A stretch of DNA of 33,687 nt from Gemmatimonadota bacterium (GTDB taxonomy: Bacteria; Latescibacterota; UBA2968; GCA-2709665), in assembly GCA_002709665.1 (NCBI GenBank), contig PAQK01000060.1, forward strand, positions 71,076 through 104,762. Direction: 5' to 3'. The position numbers and the translations under genes are program-made. Under the pieces are notes generated by a model, which was given only the letters and a program-made list of their open reading frames with translations, made no database searches and was not told the origin of the DNA. Positions within the stretch are counted from its first letter, which is position 1. The number at the start of each line of letters is the position of its first letter. This document shows positions 26,365-33,687 of this stretch, piece by piece.

Positions 26365-27697
26365 ATGACACACAGGCGTCCCAACATCCTGTTCGTTCAG
26401 ACGGATCAACAGCGTGGAGACTGGCACGGTGCAAATCCAATGGTGCCGGTGCGAACCCCCAGTCTGGATGCCCTACGGGAGCGAGGTCTCTTGTTTACGA
26501 ATGCGATCTGCCCGTCCCCGCTTTGCGCGCCCTCAAGGGCTTGTCTCGCCTCGGGAAGGGAGTATGATCGCTGCGGGGTGCCGTCCAACAGTGTCGACTG
26601 GCCCAGTGGAACGGTCAACTACCATCGGCTTTTGCGGGACTAGGCAGGATATCACGTGATAGCCTGTGGCAAGTTCCACGTAGGAGACAACCAGTCAGGC
26701 AATCCAGCCGAATTCAACTGGGGTGTGGACGGCACGCGCCTGATGGACGATTGGGGAGTCTCTGACTGTTTGCTAAATGCAGGGAAGAACCAGGCAACAA
26801 TCCTGGTACGGAACAGTGCAGATGGAACTCCACAAGATCCCTATATGGCCTTCCTGGAAGCGCAGGGGCTGATGGACGCTCACATCGAGGACTACGTTGG
26901 ACGTAACAATGATGGGGTCTGGACAGCCACCTATCCAACACCCCTGCCCGACGAGGCCTACTTCGACACGTGGATTACACGCAACGGATTGCTGCTGCTG
27001 GAACGGGCACCAAGAAATAATCCCTGGTATCTCGAAGTGAATCTGCAAAACCCCCATCATCCCTGGGATATCACTGAGAGAATGTACAAGCTGTACCGGG
27101 ACCCGCCAATCGACTTTCCTCAGCCGACCGAGCCCGATGGATCTGCCTCGCTGGAAGCACACAGTGAGATCCGAAGAAATTATGCTGCAATGCTGGAACA
27201 CCTCGACGAGTGTCTTGGTCAGTTGATCGCCGGCGTAGAAGCGCGGGGCGAACTGGACAATACATTGATCGTATTTGGAAGCGACCATGGAGAGATGTTG
27301 GGTGACTACGGCCAGTGGCAGAAGCAGTCGTCCCTGCAAGCGTCGATCGGTGTACAGCTTGCCGTGGCCGGTCCGGGAGTAGTCGGGCGGAACCTTTGCG
27401 ATGACCCCATATCTGGCGGGGGCAGCCGATTGCCCTCGCGACGTCGTCTTCTCGGGACTGGGCGCGTGGCGGCTGGCCTTCGATGGCCGCTACAAGCTGG
27501 TTCTTGGATATGATCCGGAAAAACGCCGAGGTGGAGAGGAATGGGAGCCCTGGGAGGTCGATCCCACGGAAGCCAGAGAGATCCGAAAGTACTGCTCACC
27601 TATCCTCTACGACGTACAGGTGAGCGAGAGCGAAAATGTCGCTGACCACCATCCTGAAATCGTAAAGCGACTGTCCGAGCGCCTGGAGGAGATGTAG
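26365..27697 (+). pseudogene. Broken type I sulfatase
   Basis: GGAGG precedes the ATG. The N-terminus has the sulfatase opening RPNILFVQTDQQR with metal-site Asp, and LCAPSRACLASGR, the C-x-P-S-R site where the Cys becomes formylglycine. An in-frame TAG at 26641-26643 interrupts LLRD-AGYHV. The frame then continues unchanged through CGKFHVG, NLQNPHHPW and FGSDHGEMLGDYG (second metal site). Near 27395 it shifts frame and jumps directly to RDVVFSGLGAWRLAFDGRYK, so about 45-70 residues are missing. The tail ends at TAG 27697. A whole enzyme would hydrolyse sulfate esters of sugars. With one nonsense codon, one deletion and a frameshift this copy should be dead, although its sequence is otherwise well preserved. 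Confidence 0.88.
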
Positions 27698-27912
27698 GTG
27701 GTAGGGTTGCATCCCGAGATTCGCTCAGGGGAAGGCAGATCTTTCTAGTGAAGTCCGTCTTCGCTTGAGCTACAGCGGACAGGCGTGAACCGGTGGCCTT
27801 ACGGTTGTTTGTGACCGAAGACCCCGCACGGCTCTCCAGGCACTCCCAAACCTTTCCAGATATTCAAATCATAGAGCAGCTGTTCAGTTCCTGCATTTTC
27901 AGGGAGGTCGTT

Positions 27913-29955
27913 TTGCGTTTCTGCTACCTGTGGTTCGCCATTCTTGCCGTGCTGGTTTCGGCAAGTGCCGACGCCGACCGCCTCGAGCTGGTCCGTTATA
28001 CGAATCTTTGGACCGATTCGCCAGTGCGTGTCGCAGACGCCGCCGGGGTCACATATGTGCCCGGCCGCGGTCATTTGTTGATTGCAGATTCGGAGATCAG
28101 CGAGTACGGCGATCAAACCGATCCCGCGACTGGTGAGCTAGTTTTCAACGGTTATAATGTGTTCGAATCGAGCCTTGACGCAGCGGAAGTCTACGGACGA
28201 TGGTTGGCCACGCCACCCGATCCAAAGCGAAGCGAGCCAGTGGGCATCGTCTGGCATCCGGCTGATGGTCACATCTATATCACTGACGACGATCAAAAGC
28301 GAATTTTCCGATACAGTTTCTCTGAGGAGGAGGCCTTCGGGCAGCCACTCTCTTCTGCGTATACAAGCTTCGACGGACGGTATACAGATCCGGAAGGCAT
28401 AACGATCGATCCCTCAACGGGCAACCTGCTCGTAGTTTCCGGTACAAAAAAAGAACGTGTGCTGAGATTTCTGTTCGACGCTCGACAAGACACATTCTTT
28501 TTCCTGTCCGAATTTGCTGTAGGCGCTCACCTTTCGGATCCGGAAGGGATCACAGTTCACCCGATCACCGGACATGTGTTCGCGGTTTCATCCAAGGGAA
28601 TTGCGGAATTCACTGGCGACGGGATATTCGTTCAGAAGTTCGATTATGCCTTTCTGGATGGGACGGGCGTAACGTTCAAACTTCCAGGTGGTGGCTCGTT
28701 CGCCCCATCTTCCGACCCCAACGACGAGCGAGACCTGTTGTCCCTCTATGTAACGTGTCGTGGTATCGATAACGGTGCATTCCCGGACAAGAATTCACTG
28801 GATGGGGGTCTGGCCGAATTGAGGCTGGTTCGGGAAAAGACATTGTCCTCACCTTTGCGTGTACCCTCCGACTACCCGACGGTTCAAGCTGCAGTGGATG
28901 CTGCTTCGGCAGGCGACACCATTCTGGTTTCTCCGGGCGTTTATCAGGGCTCCATCGACCTGGGGTCAAAGCAGCTGGCCCTGGTTTCGGAACACTTTGT
29001 TGCGGGTGAATCGAAAACGATCTCGACAACCGTTCTGGACGGTTCCGGTGGGAAGTTTGTGTTACGTGTAGGTGATCCCAATTCACCTGGAGGTGGCAGA
29101 TCTCTGATCCATGGGTTTACGATCCGAAACGCGGATGATGGCATCACATCAACGGATCCTTTTGATTTGATCCACTGTCGTGTGACCGAGACGACAGACG
29201 GGATTGACTACGAGGGTGGTGGCGGTCTGGTGCGCCACTGTCGTTTCGATGGCAATCGGGACGACGCCATAGACCTCGATGGCTCGACAGCCGTGTTGAT
29301 CGAGCAGTGCAAGATTGTAGACAACTCGGATGACGGAATCGAGGTTCGGTTACACCCACATCCGGGCCCCGATACGCTGGATATCGTTGTGCGCGACAAT
29401 CTGATTTCAGGCAGCGGGGAGGACGGTATTCAGTTGATTGGGTACGACGTGGAGACAGCACGTCGTTTCCGGATCGAGGGAAATCGCATTGTTCATAGTG
29501 CCCAAGCCGGTATTGGAATGATGTCCGGTGCGAATACACGGGAAGATTACGAAGCTGCACCCTTGACCGAAGAGGTCGTTGTCATTCACAATTCGTTCCG
29601 GGACAATGAGATCCACATTTCAGGGGGTGCCCGTTTGCTCTTGGCGAACAACGTGATGGTCGAAGCCAAACGAACTGCTGCAAAAGGAATAACGGGTTCC
29701 TCCCTTATCGGTCGCAATCTCTCCTGGGCGAATGCCAAGGCGAGTGGCGAGTCCCTTCAGTCTGGGGAGATCTTGAAGGTTGTCCCCAGGTTTGCTGACG
29801 ATTCCTTACAGCTGCATTCTGGAAGCGCAGCGATTGATGCCGGAGACCTGGAAATATTCTGGATGGACAGGACCTGGGAGCTGATGCCACAAGCAGAAAT
29901 AAGAGGCCGAGGGCCAGACCTGGGGGCCCTTGAGTATTGGGTGGGGGTCGAGTGA
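27913..29955 (+). CDS. Exported beta-propeller plus parallel beta-helix protein
   Basis: The likely start is TTG at 27913, four bases after AGGGAGGT. It makes residues 1-20 a signal peptide (FCYLWFAILAVLVSASADA), whereas a GTG at 27793 would bury it. The mature ~660-aa protein has two parts. Residues ~20-310 resemble an NHL/SMP-30-like propeller, with repeated phrases GVTYVPGRGHLLIAD, GIVWHPADGHIYITD, GITIDPSTGNLLVV and GITVHPITGHVFAV. From ~320, PSDYPTVQAAVDAASAGDT and LVSPGVYQG open a right-handed beta-helix with repeats such as IHGFTIRNADDGI, VRHCRFDGNRDDAI and IVDNSDDGI, closing with DLGALEY. Both folds bind or cleave surface polymers. A cell-surface or secreted binding role is likely; no catalytic site was assigned. 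Confidence 0.85.
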   Translation: MRFCYLWFAILAVLVSASADADRLELVRYTNLWTDSPVRVADAAGVTYVPGRGHLLIADSEISEYGDQTDPATGELVFNGYNVFESSLDAAEVYGRWLATPPDPKRSEPVGIVWHPADGHIYITDDDQKRIFRYSFSEEEAFGQPLSSAYTSFDGRYTDPEGITIDPSTGNLLVVSGTKKERVLRFLFDARQDTFFFLSEFAVGAHLSDPEGITVHPITGHVFAVSSKGIAEFTGDGIFVQKFDYAFLDGTGVTFKLPGGGSFAPSSDPNDERDLLSLYVTCRGIDNGAFPDKNSLDGGLAELRLVREKTLSSPLRVPSDYPTVQAAVDAASAGDTILVSPGVYQGSIDLGSKQLALVSEHFVAGESKTISTTVLDGSGGKFVLRVGDPNSPGGGRSLIHGFTIRNADDGITSTDPFDLIHCRVTETTDGIDYEGGGGLVRHCRFDGNRDDAIDLDGSTAVLIEQCKIVDNSDDGIEVRLHPHPGPDTLDIVVRDNLISGSGEDGIQLIGYDVETARRFRIEGNRIVHSAQAGIGMMSGANTREDYEAAPLTEEVVVIHNSFRDNEIHISGGARLLLANNVMVEAKRTAAKGITGSSLIGRNLSWANAKASGESLQSGEILKVVPRFADDSLQLHSGSAAIDAGDLEIFWMDRTWELMPQAEIRGRGPDLGALEYWVGVE

Positions 29956-30014
29956 GAATATCAGTTGGGATGAGTCGTCTTCTGTGATATCGGGACAAGG
30001 AACCAGCTCAGGCT

Positions 30015-31264
30015 ATGCGAAAACCAGCCTTTCCTTGGATATCTTCGAACCTGGTTGACAGTGCAGGAGAACCCTTTCTCGATGTCCCCACTACACTTGT
30101 TGTGGAACGGCAGGGAAGATCGGGTTCATTGGACTGACAGACGCTATGGTGAGCACATTACAGGACAGCAGTGTGAAACAGCTTGACCTCTTCGAGTCGG
30201 CCCGAGCTGCCCTGGCCAATCTCAAGACGCAAAAGGTGGATATCAGGATCGCGTTGACACAAACCACTTTGACGGAGAATGAGCGACTCCTGGGGGAATT
30301 CCCCGAGCTGGATGGCGTGCTTTCCGAAGAACGGAGTGAAACAGAGTCCACTGAAAATTTCGCAGACGGTCGCCCCATTCTCTCACCGTGTGGAAACCTC
30401 AGTTGCCTAATCCGATTGCATATTCAACTCGAGCAGGGGAGACGTCCTGCGCTGTCGGCAGGCGCTCTTGTAGTGGATGCTTCAGTCGAAGCAGATTCGG
30501 TTCTATTTGATCTCGAGAAGAGCTATTCCAACGCACTTGAGTATAAACTCTCTGAAACGCTCGGCACTCTTGAAGTAGCCCTTGACGCAGGTGTGTTGGG
30601 GAACTCGGCATCCCGGTTCGAAGAGACAAACGCTGGAAACCTGATAGCGGATGCCTTCCGAGCTCATCATAAGGCGGACATTGGTATCATGAACGGTGGT
30701 GGTATATGCGCAAACGCACCCAAGGGACGGTTTACGCTTAGGGAAGCACTTTCTCTTTTGCCCTTCGGCAACCAGGTGTGCCTGGTGGCACTCAAAGGCG
30801 AACTGCTTTTGCGTGTGCTGGGACACGGTTTGGCACGGGTGGCCAAACGGTCTGGGGCGTTCTGCCAGGTATCCGGATTGAGTTACACCTACGATCCTGA
30901 AGGTCCGGGTGGGGGAAGGATTATCGAGGCAAGGATTGGGGATGCCGATATTCGGCCTGAACGGTATTACAGAGTGGCTCTACCCAGTCTCATCCTCTCA
31001 GGTGGTGATGGATTCACGATGTTTGAGAAGACCCTTATACTGCATGGTTCTGCTACCGCTCCGAAGGATGTTGTGGTACTGGCGGATTACTGCAGGAAGC
31101 TGGGACGCGTGGATTCGCGGATTGAGGGTAGAATTACTGTTTTATCGAGTTCTGCAGATACGCGGAAGACCGGGAATTGGGGCGAGCTTTTGGGTAGGTT
31201 TGTTGTCCGCAATTCAAAGAAGATAGAGTCTCAATCCCTGAATTACCGACTTAAGGAAAATTAA
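30015..31264 (+). pseudogene. 5'-nucleotidase/UshA-type relic with ruined metallophosphoesterase domain
   Basis: The intact part begins near 30146 and carries a good 5'-nucleotidase C-terminal domain: ETNAGNLIADAFR, IMNGGGIC, LLPFGNQVCLVALKG and LILSGGDGFTMF. Upstream, homology continues from 30015 (FPWISSNLVD, GEPFLDVPTTLVV) but needs a frame change near 30110-30118 to join GFIGLTD. The first ~90 residues of the phosphoesterase domain, with its D-x-H and GNHE metal motifs, are missing. The remaining metal motif, usually GGHEHE or similar, reads LSEERSETES. All catalytic metal ligands are therefore absent. If the 3' frame is translated, it would be a catalytically dead nucleotide-binding domain without a signal peptide. 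Confidence 0.8.
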
Positions 31265-31396
31265 CTTGTCGATGTGGTATGTATACAACTATCTATAATT
31301 GCAGCACTAAATAGAATAATTGCCTACATAATATAACAAAGTATTATAAATCTATCTCCGGTGTGAAGAATTGCAAGAAGAGCCAACGGGGATTGC

Positions 31397-31798
31397 TCAG
31401 TCCAAACCAATGCGGTCGTCACTATCGGCCGGCCAATAGTCAACGATCAGAACGTCACTTTCGCCGTCAAACACGTTGCGTCCGGAGTGAATTACCTTGC
31501 GATCCACCGAGACGAACTCTCCCTCGTCATACTCCGCCGTCACATCACCAATCCTCATTTCGAGCCTACCTTTGGTGACTTAAAAGAACTGCTCCAAATC
31601 GTGTCGGTGTTCCTCGAAGTTACCTCCCTCCTCAAATCGTTGCACCACGATCGTCATATTGCAGTCGCTGGATTGTTTGCGGGGCAGGAGAAACCATCCC
31701 GCATTCTTGGATTCAAGCGCTTTCATATCAGGATTCCGATCTACCGTGTCCTTAGCAGGGATACTCTCCCTTCTATTGGCTATTTCGGATATCGACAT
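31397..31798 (-). pseudogene. Cupin-domain protein interrupted by one TAA codon
   Basis: The minus strand reads MSISEIANRRESIP from 31798, then FEEGGNFEEHRHDLEQFF with the cupin-1 motif (G-x-F/E-H-R-H-x5-E metal ligands). A TAA follows at 31580-31582. The same frame resumes with VTKGRLEMRIGD, GEFVSVDRKVIHSG (cupin-2 His) and DYWPADSDDRIG to TGA at 31397. In the family the stopped position is Tyr (QFFY), so one base change would restore a complete 133-aa single-domain cupin. Small cupins isomerise or oxidise sugars and small acids, or sense ligands. It stands apart from other genes, in an AT-rich zone. The homology is clear; whether it is dead, read through or a sequencing error is open. Confidence 0.82.
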
Positions 31799-32103
31799 CC
31801 TCAACACCTGTCAGCTGTGAGACTGCTTGTGGACCAGTATGGTGACCAGGTCCTCGACAGGCAAGGCGGAAATGAAACCATACCTATTCAAGGAAGAATT
31901 CTTTGGATCAGGGGTGGCCAATCTTGCCTGTTACACGCGTGAGTGGGTGTTTTGGCGGATTCAGATGATCATGATTTCTCTCAGTTTTGGCGGTTGGAAG
32001 CGATATCGGGGGTGCTTGATTTGACTTTCTGGTGATCGTGACTAAAATACGGTGTGGGTGAGGTGTTGTCCGGCAAAGGGATGGCTGGTTACCGTCTGTT
32101 ATC
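31799..32103 (+). other. Intergenic region upstream of the STAS/HATPase gene
   Basis: No supportable gene is seen in these ~300 bp. They separate the minus-strand cupin relic from the plus-strand regulator gene, and hold the promoter at 32021-32048. Confidence 0.5.
32021..32048 (+). promoter_or_regulatory. Predicted sigma70 promoter for the STAS/HATPase gene
   Basis: TTGACT (32021-32026) and TAAAAT (32043-32048) are 16 bp apart, with the GTG start 56 bp further on. Confidence 0.6.
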
Positions 32104-33006
32104 GTGGAGTGGCTGATCTTGCAGGATGTCCTTGAAAACACTTTCTCGATCAGAGAATCAAATCTTTCTGCCACATCGTGTGATGGTGTGCTGGCGGATC
32201 TGAATTCATTCTTCAGCAGAAGGTCCGACGACAATATTGTGCTTGATCTGTCCCGGTTGGGATTCGTAGACCCCTATGGGATGGGGATGTTGTGCCTGAT
32301 CGGAAGGTACCTGAGTAACCGGTATTGGGATATCTATTGCAGGCTTCCGGAAGACTCGGGTGTCGAGAGTTATCTGACCAGAATGCGTGTGTTCGACTCT
32401 CTGGAGAAGTGTGTGACCTTGAACCGGGCACCGCAGACGGGGAACCCCCCCGCACACAATGAGAGTCTGCTCGAGGTGCTCAATATTGAGCAGCGTGGTG
32501 ATATCGAGTCCGTGCTGGTGACATTGGAGTCCAGAGTGGGTGCGATTCTCAGCGAGGAGTTGGGTTATACCGTTCGAGAGATCACGGATTTCAAGAATGT
32601 GGTAGCCGAGTTGTGTCACAATATCCTGGATCACAGTGGGGATCACGGTGTTCTGGTGGCCCAGAGATATCAGAATCAGAAGATGCGCAAAAAGTTCGCC
32701 ATTATCGGTGTGTGCGATCTCGGAATCGGAATTAAGGAAAGTCTGGCGACACGGTTCGACGTGTCCGAGTGGAGTGACGCGCAGGCGATCACCAATGCGG
32801 TGCGGAAGGAGTTCTCGCGCGAGACGGCTCGGGGACTGGGACTGTACATCGTGAATCAAATCTGCCAGCAGCACAACGGGAGTCTGCATATTCGCTCGGG
32901 TGATACCCGAGTCTATTTCCGGGGCAAGAGGACACACGTTCACCCTTCGTCTAATTTCGGAGGGACCCAGGTGAGTATCACGCTATATGAGAAGGGGGCA
33001 AGATAG
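32104..33006 (+). CDS. STAS-like domain fused to a GHKL/HATPase_c domain (anti-sigma-type regulator)
   Basis: From GTG 32104 the protein is 300 aa; the ribosome site is weak and a start a few codons later is possible. Residues ~1-110 form a STAS-like fold (NIVLDLSRLGFVDPYGMGML at 44-63 is the classic strand-loop-helix). No obvious Ser phosphoacceptor sits at the helix start; it is DPYG. Residues ~130-300 are a GHKL ATPase: N box VAELCHNILDHSG (167-179), G1 box CDLGIGI (204-210) and G2 box RGLGLYIV (243-250). Such ATP-binding modules are Ser kinases of the RsbW/SpoIIAB type or phosphorelay ATPases. Fusing substrate-like and kinase-like modules in one chain suggests an intramolecular switch (inference). 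No sigma factor or phosphatase is adjacent. trmB follows with its own promoter. Confidence 0.85.
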   Translation: MEWLILQDVLENTFSIRESNLSATSCDGVLADLNSFFSRRSDDNIVLDLSRLGFVDPYGMGMLCLIGRYLSNRYWDIYCRLPEDSGVESYLTRMRVFDSLEKCVTLNRAPQTGNPPAHNESLLEVLNIEQRGDIESVLVTLESRVGAILSEELGYTVREITDFKNVVAELCHNILDHSGDHGVLVAQRYQNQKMRKKFAIIGVCDLGIGIKESLATRFDVSEWSDAQAITNAVRKEFSRETARGLGLYIVNQICQQHNGSLHIRSGDTRVYFRGKRTHVHPSSNFGGTQVSITLYEKGAR

Positions 33007-33171
33007 GAAATCACCTGGCTGAATTCTTCGGACCTCGAGGCGATTGCGGTACTGTCGAAACGACCTGAAGTCGCCGAACCTGGCGTTGGGTATCTATCCA
33101 CCTGGCGCTATTTCTGTGTCTCGCAGATGATCTACCCACACCGTTTGATCCCTATCTCGGCCGCGAGGTTG

Positions 33172-33200
33172 TTGACAGCGTTAGGGTCAGATTGTATGTT
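33172..33200 (+). promoter_or_regulatory. Strong sigma70 promoter for trmB
   Basis: TTGACA (33172-33177) and TATGTT (33195-33200) are separated by exactly 17 bp, 52 bp before the trmB start. The -35 box with its following bases (TTGACAGCG) is identical to that of ssrA. Confidence 0.82.
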
Positions 33201-33252
33201 AATCGCTCAGCAATTGGGGTGATCCGCGTATCCGACCGTTGAGGCGGAATCT

Positions 33253-33687
33253 ATGTGTGCTCTGGCGTTGAGTGAGTCAATTTTGAAGTATATGATTCCG
33301 TGGTTGGACCTGGACTGGCCACTGAATCCAGAGGAGATTTACGGACGAGAAGGACCTCTTGTCCTGGAGATTGGTTTTGGCAATGGCGGCTTTCTGGTGG
33401 AACAGGCCCAGAACCATCCAGAGGCTTTGTTCCTGGGTATCGAACGGTCCTGGGGCGCCGCTCAGCGTCTCTTCAAACGGCTGGAGCAGATGGGACTGCA
33501 GAACGTTCGTGTGATTCAGGGCGGCGCGGAGTTCCTTTTGCAGCACGCGTTCAAGCCGGACAGTATCGAAAAGGTATATATCAATTTCTCAGATCCCTGG
33601 CCAAAGGAGCGACACCACAACCGGAGATTGATTCAACAGGAATTCGTGAAGCTGCTCGGGGAGCGGCTGGTGGCTGACGGACAGGTT
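33253..33687 (+). CDS. trmB: tRNA (guanine-N7-)-methyltransferase, partial
   Basis: The ATG at 33253 follows GAGG, and 145 codons are present before the window ends, about two-thirds of the usual length. The SAM-binding motif EIGFGNGGFLVEQA is at residues 39-52, GIERSW at 62-67, and the diagnostic NFSDPWPKERHHNRR at 111-125 carries the catalytic Asp and substrate loop. TrmB methylates N7 of G46 in the variable loop of many tRNAs. It is transcribed from a strong promoter in the gap after the STAS/HATPase gene. The gene is intact as far as seen; only the 3' end is cut by the window. Confidence 0.95.
   Translation, partial: MCALALSESILKYMIPWLDLDWPLNPEEIYGREGPLVLEIGFGNGGFLVEQAQNHPEALFLGIERSWGAAQRLFKRLEQMGLQNVRVIQGGAEFLLQHAFKPDSIEKVYINFSDPWPKERHHNRRLIQQEFVKLLGERLVADGQV

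Overview
This is a bacterial chromosome fragment of roughly 50-55% GC (estimated by eye). It carries a one-piece tmRNA gene (ssrA), a plant/enterobacterial-type (class II) ketol-acid reductoisomerase and, at the right edge, trmB. The rest is a loose collection of catabolic enzymes: Gfo/Idh/MocA dehydrogenase, sugar-phosphate isomerase-like TIM barrel, enolase-superfamily protein, DRE-TIM aldolase, phytanoyl-CoA dioxygenase, phosphotriesterase, sulfatase, GH43-like propeller and parallel beta-helix proteins. Such a repertoire is typical of uncultivated, polymer-degrading marine or soil lineages such as Latescibacterota or Poribacteria. That placement is an inference from gene content, not from a marker gene.

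Layout. 1-480: decayed PIN-type toxin remnant. 483-4727: neutral-ceramidase-like hydrolase, a strong bidirectional terminator, orphan ilvC (minus strand) and an M24 peptidase. 4728-5329: non-coding, with three back-to-back hairpins resembling a dispersed palindromic repeat. 5330-9290: a forward run of gamma-glutamyltransferase-like, SHMT-like and Ldh-family dehydrogenase genes. 9449-13810: Gfo/Idh/MocA gene facing away from a forward isomerase, enolase-superfamily and DRE-TIM aldolase series, closed by a good terminator. 14015-14915: broken response regulator/HD-GYP gene.

15006-17301 is the most distinctive part. The ssrA gene has a near-consensus promoter. Its 3' end is followed after 5 bp by the C-terminal remnant of a tyrosine recombinase, the classic signature of an island integrated at tmRNA. 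Next comes an AT-richer gene encoding an N-terminal RAMA-like (modified-DNA reader type) domain fused to a SIR2 domain. This looks like a single-gene defence system that could couple DNA-modification sensing to NAD+ depletion.

17868-29955 is a saccharide/secondary-metabolite region: secreted beta-helix protein, phosphotriesterase-family hydrolase, PhyH dioxygenase, truncated HpcH/HpaI aldolase, GH43-like propeller, an unknown 219-aa protein, a 604-aa (alpha/alpha)-barrel-like protein, a broken sulfatase, and an exported propeller plus beta-helix protein. 30015-33687: a 5'-nucleotidase relic that has lost its metal site, a cupin broken by one stop codon, a STAS-like/HATPase regulator and trmB.

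The window is rich in broken genes: PIN, HD-GYP, integrase, HpcH, sulfatase, 5'-nucleotidase and cupin. Several are interrupted by single nonsense codons within otherwise conserved frames. TAA, TAG and TGA all end intact genes here, so stop-codon reassignment is unlikely. Recent gene decay or sequencing/assembly error are the main explanations.
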